From DATKCA01 sp035544675 (lineage in GTDB: Bacteria > Acidobacteriota > Thermoanaerobaculia > Gp7-AA8): DNA of 14,434 nucleotides. This document shows positions 8,181 to 14,434 of the stretch, in pieces. Position numbers and translations under genes: made by a program. The DNA lies in the NCBI GenBank assembly GCA_035544675.1, contig DATKCA010000101.1, forward strand, positions 1 to 14,434, given 5' to 3'. The notes under the pieces were generated by a model. It worked only from the letters and a program-made list of their open reading frames with translations, did not search any database and was not told where the DNA came from. How positions within the stretch are numbered: position 1 is the stretch's first letter; the number at the start of each line of letters is the position of its first letter.

Positions 8181-11100
8181 ATGTACCGTCGAGTCTCGTT
8201 TCTCATTGCGATCGCGATCGTCGCGATGCTGCCTCTCTCCTCGGCGTACGGGCAATGCCCAACCGCACCAACACTGGGCGAGCCTGCCGATGGCGCCACC
8301 TTCACCGACCCTGCCAGCGTGACGTTCAGTTGGCTGGCTTCCAAGGGCGCCACCGGCTACATCCTGGAACTCCTCGCGGAGGGCGCTAGGACGCCCGTCA
8401 CCTCTACGACGACGAACACCTCCCTGTCCTTCAAGTCAATCTCCGCCGGCAACTATGCGTGGAGAGTCGCCGGCACGGCCGATCTCTGCACGAGCCCGAC
8501 ATTTTCAAGCTCTCGCACGTTCCAGGTCGTGGCGCCCTGCCCAACAACGGCGCCGTCGATCTCTTCACCGGCCGGCGGCAGCACCGTCACGGCCGGGTCG
8601 GTGGCTTTCTCCTGGACGTCGGTGGCTGGAGCCACTGCCTATGACGTGCTTCTTTCGAGCGACGGAACCAACTTCAGTGTCGTGGCAACGTCGAGCGGAA
8701 CATCTGCTTCAGTGACCCTCAAAGCTGCCACATACGTCTGGTTTGTGCGGGCGAGGGCGGACGGCTGCAGATCCATTGATTCCACACAGGCGAAGTTCAG
8801 TGTTCAGGAGGGTTGTCCAACGGCAGCTCCGTCGATCTCATCACCGGCCGACGGGAGCACTGTCACGGCCGGGTCGGTGACTTTCTCCTGGACGTCGGTG
8901 GGCGGAGCGACTTCGTATGAAGTGCTGCTTTCGACCGACGGAACCAACTTCAGCGTCGTGGCAACGTCCACCGGCACGTCAGCTTCAGTGGACCTGAAAC
9001 CCAACACGTATATCTGGTTCGTACGGGCGAGCGCGGACGGGTGCAGATCGGTAGCTTCCGCGCAGGCGAAGTTCGCTGCCAGAGAGGCATGCCCGACGAC
9101 GGCGCCCTCGATTTCATCACCCGCCGGCGGCAGCAGCGTCACGGCCGGATCGGTAACCTTCTCCTGGACCTCGGTGGCCGGAGCCACTTCCTATGATGTG
9201 CTGCTTTCGACCGACGGAACCAACTTCAGCGTCGTCGCAACCTCGACCGGCACCTCTGCTTCGGTGAGCCTCAAAGCTGCCGCGTACGTCTGGTTCGTGC
9301 GGGCGAAAGCGGACGGCTGCAGATCAATCGATTCCACGCAGGCGAAGTTCTCCGCCGAAGTGAGTTGTCCGACGGCGGCGCCGTCGATCTCTTCACCGGC
9401 CAGCGGCAGCAGCATCGCCGCCGGATCGGTGACCTTCTCCTGGACATCGGTGGCCGGAGCCACTTCCTATGATGTGCTCCTTTCGACCGACGGAACCAAT
9501 TTCAGCGTCGTCGCAACATCGACCGGCACGTCGGCGATAGTGAGTCTGAAAGCCGGCACATACGTCTGGTTTGTCCGCGCGAGCGCGGACGGCTGCAGGT
9601 CCATCGATTCCACGCAGGCGAAGTTCGCCGCCAACCTGATCTGCGGCACCGGCGAGCCTTCCAACGTCGCTCCACAGCCGGATCAGCAGTTCACCGACGT
9701 CACCTCGATCACGTACGCGTGGAACGGCGCGAAGGGCGCCACCGGATATGACGTTCTCCTTTCCAGCGACGGCGGCCGCTCCTTCGGCGTGGAAGTGTCG
9801 ACGACCGGAGAGGCGTCGACGAAAGTCTCCGCCCCGGCCAAGGGTGGCAAGTTCGTCTGGTTTGTCCGCGCCAATTTCGGACCGGACTGCAAACCGACGA
9901 TCTCCACGCAGTCGGTGTTTTCAGTCGTGACCTCGTCGACGTGCCCGACCGCCGCTCCGCTCCAGATTCAGCCGGCCAACAACGCCACCAACGTCAGCAC
10001 CACCGTGGTGTTCGAATGGACCGCAGTGACGGGAGCCAGCCAGTACACCGTCATCGCCACCATGAACGGTGAGACCACCGCGCTGGCGACGACCACCGGC
10101 ACGATCATCAAGGTCCCCGTCACGCCGGGCAAGATCTCCTGGAAAGTCCGCGCCGAATTCCTCACCAGATGTCCGGCGACCGAATCGACGTCGTCGTTCA
10201 CCTTCGACACCGAACAGCCCGTGATCTGCTCGCTGTCGCCGGCGAAGACCCGTCTCGTTGCGCCGGCCAACGGCGCTTCCGGCGTGGTCTCCCCTGTCAC
10301 ATTCGAGTGGGGCGCAGTCAGCGGCGCGACCGGCTACAACCTCTTCGCACTCGTCGACACCGGCTCGCTCCTCGAGTCGTCGAAGCCCCAGCTCCTCGGC
10401 AGCACGCCTGATACGAAGTTTTCCGCGCCGGTTCCGGAAGGCACCATCACCTGGTACGTTGAAACGTTGTTCGGCAAATGTCCGTCGAGCATCTCCGAAA
10501 GCTTCACCTTCAAGTCGGCGTCGGCCACGCGCTGCGACAACCCGGCCACCACGCTCAGCGCGCCGGTCGGGAACGCTTCGGTCTCATCGCCGGTGACGTT
10601 CTCCTGGACTCCGATGAAGGGCGCCGTCAACTACCAGCTGTTCGTCGCCTTCAACGGCAGCACCACCTTCTCCAAGGTCACGGACACTCAGGAGTCGTCC
10701 TTCTCGCAGCGGATCACCCCTGGAACGCACTCCTGGTTCGTGGCCACCGAATACTTCGGATGCAGAGCGATCCCGTCGGCAACGGCCACGTTCACGGTCG
10801 TCGACACGAACTGCGTGACCGGCACAGTGACCCTCCGCTCGCCTGCAACCACCAGCACGGTGACCTCACCGGTCACCTTCGACTGGTCGACGCTCAGCGG
10901 CGTGGAAGCCTATCTGTTCACCGTGGCCGTCAACGGCGTCACTGTCGTGAATGAGAAGGTGGCCGCGCCACCGCAGACGAGAGAGATCTCCAGCGGCTCC
11001 GTGTCCTGGAGCATTACACCGCTGTCCGGCACCTGCCGTATCCCGCCCTCGTCGGGCACCTTCACCGTGCAGGCCAGAGACACGTGCGCCACGAACGTCG

Positions 11101-14100
11101 CTGCGGCGCCTCAGTCGCCGGCGGGAAGCCGGTTCGAGGTCTCCGGCACTGCCGCCTCCGTCGACTTCCGCTGGAACCCGGCGCCGAATGCGATCGGCTA
11201 CACCGTCGAGGTGGCGCTGCCGCGCCAGGCCTTCGGCGAGATCGGAGCGACGAAGGGCAACGCCGCCACGACGCTCACTCGTGACCTGAAACCGGGGATT
11301 TACTCGTGGCGTGTCGTCGCACTCTTCGCCGGCTGCACGGCCATTCCCTCTGATCCGCTGACGTTCGAGATCGTCGACGTCGGCGAGCGCTGCTCGGCCG
11401 CCACGCCCGCACTCATCTTCCCGGCCGCGGGAGCTCAGGACGTCACCTCGCCCACAACGTTCCTCTGGAGCAGCGTGCCGGGCGCGATCGCGTATCGCGT
11501 TTACCTCAACGGCGGAGTTCTCACCAATCCCGATCTGGACGCCAGTCGCACGTCCTTCACCGCTACGCTCTCGCCCGGACCGGCCACGTGGTCTGTCGAG
11601 GCAGTATTCAAGAGCTGCAGCGCCAATCGCGCCACCGACGTAGGCTTCAGCCTCCAGCAGGCCACCGTCTGCCCGTCGGACAAGCCGGAACTGGTGTTCC
11701 CCGGCAGAGATGCCGATAACGTCTCACAGCTGGTCGACTTCTCCTGGAAGCCGATCAGTGGTGCCTCCGTGTACACGCTCTTCACGAAGGGCGAAAACGG
11801 CACGGCCACCCGCGCCGCGGAAACGAGCCTCACCAGCGCGCGCGCCAAGATGCCCTCCGGCGAGCGCATCGAGTGGTACGTGATCGCCTCGGTGCCGGGC
11901 TGCACGGCCGTCGAGTCCGACCATTCCTTCTTCACGACATCGGCGGACTGCAGCGACCGCGGTCCGATCCTTCAGTCGCCGCTGTCCGATTCCCGCGACC
12001 TCGGCTCGCCCGTCTCGTTCTCCTGGACGCCGGTTCCCAACGCCCTCGAGTACAACCTCTGGATCGGCGACCGCAATGACAGCACCTCGATCCGTCTCGT
12101 GACGACCACACGCGCCACGAGCGCGTCCATCGCTCTCGACGCCGGCGCCTACGTCTGGTTCGTCGAGTCGGCCGTCGACAAGTGCCCCAGTGTTCCATCC
12201 GCCGTGGCTTTCTTTACGGTAGCGGCAGCGCAGGGCTCCGACTGCAATACGCCCGATCAGCCGAGCGCCCGCGCCGTCGGCCAGGTTCTCTCCGAGACCG
12301 CTTACATCTATCGCTGGTCGCCGGTTCTGAACGCGCAGTCGTACGAAGTGCAGGAGTCGTCCACGCCGGACTTCGCGTCGCCGGCGACTTTCCCGGTCAA
12401 CGAGACCGAGATGAAGTTCGTGCATGTGGTGTCGTCGCCGACGACGTTCTACTACCGCGTCCGCGCCATCAGCAGTTGCAATGACGATCGCAGCCAGTTC
12501 TCGCCGGTGGTCGAAGTCGACATCGTGACCAAGAACACGATCGACAAGAAAACCCTCGGCACGGCCGAGATCGGCGTGGAGCAGGTGGTGATTCAGACCC
12601 TGTTCATTCCGGGAAGCGATCCGCCGGTTACGTTCTCCGCCACGGTCGACCGCCCCTGGATGACGGTCGTTCCCTCCTCGGGCTTGGTCCCGCTCGAGGG
12701 CATCACGCTCAACGTCACCGCCGATCCGGCGTTCCTCGGCATCGGCTCGAACGTCGGAACTGTCCTCATCAGCTATGGCGGGGCCGGCAAGCTCGGTCAG
12801 GTCACCAACTCGGGTCCCACCAACGTGCCGGTCAACGTCAGTCTGGTGACGCCGGTCGTTCCCGGCGGCAAGGGCAGCCCGGGCCCCGACTCGCTGATCA
12901 TCCCGGCCGTCGGCCACGCCCAGGGGGCGAACAACTCCCTGTTCCAGTCGGACGTCCGCGTGGTCAATACCTCCACGCAGACCATGAAGTACCAGCTCCT
13001 GTTCACGCCGTCGCGTTCGGACGGGACGGTGACGGGCCGCTCCACGACGATCCAGATCGCGCCGGGCGGCATCGCCGCGCTCGACGACATCCTCACCAGC
13101 TTCTTCGGCACCGCTGCTTCGGAAACGGCCACCGGCGCGCTCGAGATCAGACCTCTGACTTCCAGCGCGACGAGCACGTCTTCGCGAGCGACCGGACCTA
13201 CGCTGGCGTCGCCGACGATCGCCTCCAGCCGTACCTACAACCTCACCGCCAACGGAACGCTCGGACAGTTCATCCCGGCCATTCCGTTCGCGAGCTTCAT
13301 CGGCAAGAACAGCGACGGCACGCGCGCCCTGCTCTCTCTCCAGCAGATTGCGGAGTCCAACGCGTACCGGACGAACTTCGGTCTCGTGGAGGGCTCGGGC
13401 CAGCCGGCTTCGGGCCTGCTCAGCGTGTTCGACAGCGCGAACGCTCTGGTTGCCGAGATTCCGTTCAACCTGCTGGCCGGCGAGCATCGGCAGCTCGATC
13501 GCCTGCTGGCGGTGAACAACATCTCGCTGGAAGAGGGCCGCATCGAAGTGGAGGTGACCTCGGCCACCGGCAAGGTCACGGCGTACGCGTCGACCATCGA
13601 CAACCGCACCAACGACCCGCTCCTGGTCACACCCGTTCTCAAGAGCGCCATCACTGGGACGCGTTACATCGTGCCCGGCGTCGCGTTCATCGACGGTCCG
13701 GCCAGGTGGCGTTCCGACGTCCGCATCTTCAATGCCGCGAACACCGAGCAGGCCGCCACGGTGACGTTCTTCCCGCAGGGCAACGTGGCTGGGGCGCAGT
13801 CGCAGGAAGTGATGCTGAAGCCTGGTGAGGTGCTTGCGCTCGACAACATCCTGGTCACGATGTTCGGCGCGACGTCGACCATCGGCGGATCGCTCCTCGT
13901 CTCGACGCCCCAGACCAGCAGTCTGGTGGCCACGGCCAGGACGTACGCCGTCACCGACGCCGGCACCTACGGCCAGTTCGTTCCCGCTGTGAGTGCGAAC
14001 GAGTCGACGGCCATGGGTGGCCGGGCCCTGAACATCCTTCAGGTGGAGCAGTCGATCAACATGCGCACGAACATCGGTCTCGTGGAGACGACCGGAAGGA

Positions 14101-14336
14101 GCGCCATGGCTGAAGTCTCGCTGATCCTGCCGGACTCGAAGTTCACGCCGAAGGTGCAGATCCCGCTCGAAGCCAATGGTTTCACGCAGTTCAACCTGGC
14201 CAGCTTCAACGTCGGCAACGCCGTCTACAACGCCCGCGTCAGCGTGAAGGTGATCTCCGGCAGCGGCAGGGTCGCCGCCTACGGCTCGGTCATCGACAAC
14301 AAGACGCTCGACCCGACCTACGTGCCCGCTCAGTAA
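8181..14336 (+). CDS. Giant secreted Ig/FN3-like repeat protein with BACON-like and duplicated C-terminal modules
   Basis: A 2051-residue exported protein. Residues 1-24 form a signal peptide (Arg3-Arg4, hydrophobic core 7-19, cleavage near AYG); there is no lipobox. Fifteen Ig/FN3-like modules follow, beginning at Cys26, 120, 212, 304, 396, 488, 588, 683, 785, 878, 969, 1071, 1164, 1257 and 1355. Each carries a FxW..V.GA..Y core, a Y/W-rich strand (often WFVRA) and a second Cys about 75 residues after the first. Residues about 1458-1556 resemble a BACON domain (PWMTVVPSSG from 1492). Residues 1571-1826 and 1827-2051 are a diverged duplication sharing SDVR, ALD(D/N)IL, (S/A)RTY, GQF(I/V)PA, RTN(F/I)GLVE and a terminal IDN(R/K)T motif. 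ATG 8181 is chosen for AGGAGA just upstream. No LPXTG, PEP-CTERM or transmembrane tail is seen. A surface, adhesive or carbohydrate-binding role is inference. Confidence 0.9.
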   Translation: MYRRVSFLIAIAIVAMLPLSSAYGQCPTAPTLGEPADGATFTDPASVTFSWLASKGATGYILELLAEGARTPVTSTTTNTSLSFKSISAGNYAWRVAGTADLCTSPTFSSSRTFQVVAPCPTTAPSISSPAGGSTVTAGSVAFSWTSVAGATAYDVLLSSDGTNFSVVATSSGTSASVTLKAATYVWFVRARADGCRSIDSTQAKFSVQEGCPTAAPSISSPADGSTVTAGSVTFSWTSVGGATSYEVLLSTDGTNFSVVATSTGTSASVDLKPNTYIWFVRASADGCRSVASAQAKFAAREACPTTAPSISSPAGGSSVTAGSVTFSWTSVAGATSYDVLLSTDGTNFSVVATSTGTSASVSLKAAAYVWFVRAKADGCRSIDSTQAKFSAEVSCPTAAPSISSPASGSSIAAGSVTFSWTSVAGATSYDVLLSTDGTNFSVVATSTGTSAIVSLKAGTYVWFVRASADGCRSIDSTQAKFAANLICGTGEPSNVAPQPDQQFTDVTSITYAWNGAKGATGYDVLLSSDGGRSFGVEVSTTGEASTKVSAPAKGGKFVWFVRANFGPDCKPTISTQSVFSVVTSSTCPTAAPLQIQPANNATNVSTTVVFEWTAVTGASQYTVIATMNGETTALATTTGTIIKVPVTPGKISWKVRAEFLTRCPATESTSSFTFDTEQPVICSLSPAKTRLVAPANGASGVVSPVTFEWGAVSGATGYNLFALVDTGSLLESSKPQLLGSTPDTKFSAPVPEGTITWYVETLFGKCPSSISESFTFKSASATRCDNPATTLSAPVGNASVSSPVTFSWTPMKGAVNYQLFVAFNGSTTFSKVTDTQESSFSQRITPGTHSWFVATEYFGCRAIPSATATFTVVDTNCVTGTVTLRSPATTSTVTSPVTFDWSTLSGVEAYLFTVAVNGVTVVNEKVAAPPQTREISSGSVSWSITPLSGTCRIPPSSGTFTVQARDTCATNVAAAPQSPAGSRFEVSGTAASVDFRWNPAPNAIGYTVEVALPRQAFGEIGATKGNAATTLTRDLKPGIYSWRVVALFAGCTAIPSDPLTFEIVDVGERCSAATPALIFPAAGAQDVTSPTTFLWSSVPGAIAYRVYLNGGVLTNPDLDASRTSFTATLSPGPATWSVEAVFKSCSANRATDVGFSLQQATVCPSDKPELVFPGRDADNVSQLVDFSWKPISGASVYTLFTKGENGTATRAAETSLTSARAKMPSGERIEWYVIASVPGCTAVESDHSFFTTSADCSDRGPILQSPLSDSRDLGSPVSFSWTPVPNALEYNLWIGDRNDSTSIRLVTTTRATSASIALDAGAYVWFVESAVDKCPSVPSAVAFFTVAAAQGSDCNTPDQPSARAVGQVLSETAYIYRWSPVLNAQSYEVQESSTPDFASPATFPVNETEMKFVHVVSSPTTFYYRVRAISSCNDDRSQFSPVVEVDIVTKNTIDKKTLGTAEIGVEQVVIQTLFIPGSDPPVTFSATVDRPWMTVVPSSGLVPLEGITLNVTADPAFLGIGSNVGTVLISYGGAGKLGQVTNSGPTNVPVNVSLVTPVVPGGKGSPGPDSLIIPAVGHAQGANNSLFQSDVRVVNTSTQTMKYQLLFTPSRSDGTVTGRSTTIQIAPGGIAALDDILTSFFGTAASETATGALEIRPLTSSATSTSSRATGPTLASPTIASSRTYNLTANGTLGQFIPAIPFASFIGKNSDGTRALLSLQQIAESNAYRTNFGLVEGSGQPASGLLSVFDSANALVAEIPFNLLAGEHRQLDRLLAVNNISLEEGRIEVEVTSATGKVTAYASTIDNRTNDPLLVTPVLKSAITGTRYIVPGVAFIDGPARWRSDVRIFNAANTEQAATVTFFPQGNVAGAQSQEVMLKPGEVLALDNILVTMFGATSTIGGSLLVSTPQTSSLVATARTYAVTDAGTYGQFVPAVSANESTAMGGRALNILQVEQSINMRTNIGLVETTGRSAMAEVSLILPDSKFTPKVQIPLEANGFTQFNLASFNVGNAVYNARVSVKVISGSGRVAAYGSVIDNKTLDPTYVPAQ
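8538..9641 (+). repeat. Four in-frame 276-bp tandem repeats
   Basis: Four head-to-tail copies begin at 8538, 8814, 9090 and 9366, each exactly 276 bp (92 codons) from the TGC/TGT codon of one module to that of the next. Long blocks are nearly identical, for example the GACGGAACCAA(C/T)TTCAG segment in all four. The third and fourth copies are the most alike. The modules before and after have the same fold signature but different lengths and much lower similarity. Confidence 0.93.
12891..14333 (+). repeat. Diverged duplication of a large C-terminal module
   Basis: The encoded segments 1571-1826 (12891-13658) and 1827-2051 (13659-14333) share the same motif order: IPAV/VPGV start, SDVR(V/I), an ALD(D/N)IL box, (S/A)RTY, GQF(I/V)PA, RTN(F/I)GLVE and a closing (T/V)IDN.T.DP. 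The first copy is longer, with a Ser/Thr-rich insert near 13150-13215. The copies are diverged at the DNA level, so the duplication is old, unlike the 276-bp array upstream. Confidence 0.8.
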
Positions 14337-14434
14337 ACGGTCTCGCGTCCGCCGCGCTCGATGCGGCGGACGCGAACCTGGTTCGTCGCCGAGCTCTCCA
14401 TCAGCCACAGATCCCCGTTCGGCGCGAACGCCCC
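14330..14434 (-). CDS. C-terminal fragment of a gene entering from the right, probably beta-propeller-like
   Basis: A frame open to the window edge reads leftward and ends with TGA at 14332-14330, giving the last 34 residues of a protein. The fragment contains FAPNGDLWLMESS followed by NQVRVRRI, a pattern I associate with a blade of NHL/SMP-30-type or similar beta-propellers (xPNGDLW). Its last 7 bp overlap the 3' end of the giant gene, so the two genes are convergent. The competing minus-strand frame that starts at 14408 and runs to 11724 is antisense to the giant gene and is low-complexity Arg/Gly-rich, so I reject it. The product cannot be named with confidence from 34 residues. Confidence 0.55.
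   Translation of the reverse strand, partial: GAFAPNGDLWLMESSATNQVRVRRIERGGRETVY
14343..14375. terminator. 13-bp perfect hairpin at the convergent gene ends
   Basis: TCGCGTCCGCCGC (14343-14355) is perfectly complementary to GCGGCGGACGCGA (14363-14375) with a 7-nt loop, starting 6 bp after the giant gene's stop. There is no T-tract on either side, so it is not a classic intrinsic terminator. A stem this strong between converging genes could still stop or stabilise transcripts. It lies inside the coding end of the minus-strand gene, where it encodes the VRVRRIERGGRE region. Confidence 0.5.

Noticed and set aside
8256..8258. Cys26 of the giant protein as a lipoprotein attachment site
   Set aside because: The residues before it are AYGQ, which do not fit a lipobox (Leu at -3 and a small residue at -1); the same Cys position opens every later module, so it belongs to the module pattern.
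8538..9641. Tandem repeats considered as a CRISPR-like or satellite array
   Set aside because: The repeat unit is 276 bp with no short-repeat/spacer alternation, and it codes in frame for 92-residue Ig-like modules.
11724..14408. Very long minus-strand open frame (894 codons) antisense to the giant gene
   Set aside because: The plus-strand product has a signal peptide and clear repeats; the antisense product is Arg/Gly/Asp-rich low-complexity sequence without motifs, and it conflicts with the better-supported leftward gene ending at 14330.

Overview
The window is a GC-rich bacterial chromosomal segment with tightly packed genes. Gene content suggests an Acidobacteriota-like soil or sediment bacterium: a PknB-type kinase fused to TPRs, an MglA-type GTPase with a long tail, a giant secreted Ig-like repeat protein ending in paired SDVR-type beta modules, and intergenic CACAGAG repeats. 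This placement is inference from gene style; no rRNA or other marker gene is present.

Layout. (1) 14-2464 (+): membrane Ser/Thr kinase with a TolB/FlgO-like domain and TPRs outside the kinase domain. (2) 2471-4684 (-): a probable three-gene operon transcribed smr, nadA, then a diacylglycerol-kinase-family lipid kinase. It converges on the kinase gene with only 6 bp between stop codons. (3) 4685-4734: a 50-bp divergent control region. (4) 4735-5808 (+): MglA-like small GTPase with a roughly 160-residue tail. (5) 5880-6635 (+): lipoprotein of unknown function. (6) 6636-6879: a non-coding patch with two kinds of short dispersed-type repeats and an intrinsic terminator. (7) 6880-8010 (+): threonine synthase, whose likely TTG start lies in the terminator's T-tract. 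(8) 8011-8180: leader region with two dyad symmetries. (9) 8181-14336 (+): a 2051-residue exported protein. (10) 14330-14434 (-): the C-terminal end of another gene, overlapping the giant gene tail to tail.

The housekeeping genes (NAD and threonine biosynthesis) are ordinary. The most notable object is the giant protein. It has 15 consecutive Ig/FN3-like modules, each with exactly two cysteines. Four of these are encoded by perfectly phased 276-bp tandem repeats, which implies recent amplification. A cysteine-free C-terminus follows, made of a BACON-like domain and a duplicated module of about 225-255 residues. I see no anchor or sorting signal. No CRISPR array, transposase, tRNA, rRNA, phage gene or recognisable defence system is present. 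I did not find a convincing undescribed multi-gene system; the giant repeat protein, the tailed MglA without a visible MglB, and the terminator/ribosome-binding-site overlap before threonine synthase are the best leads.
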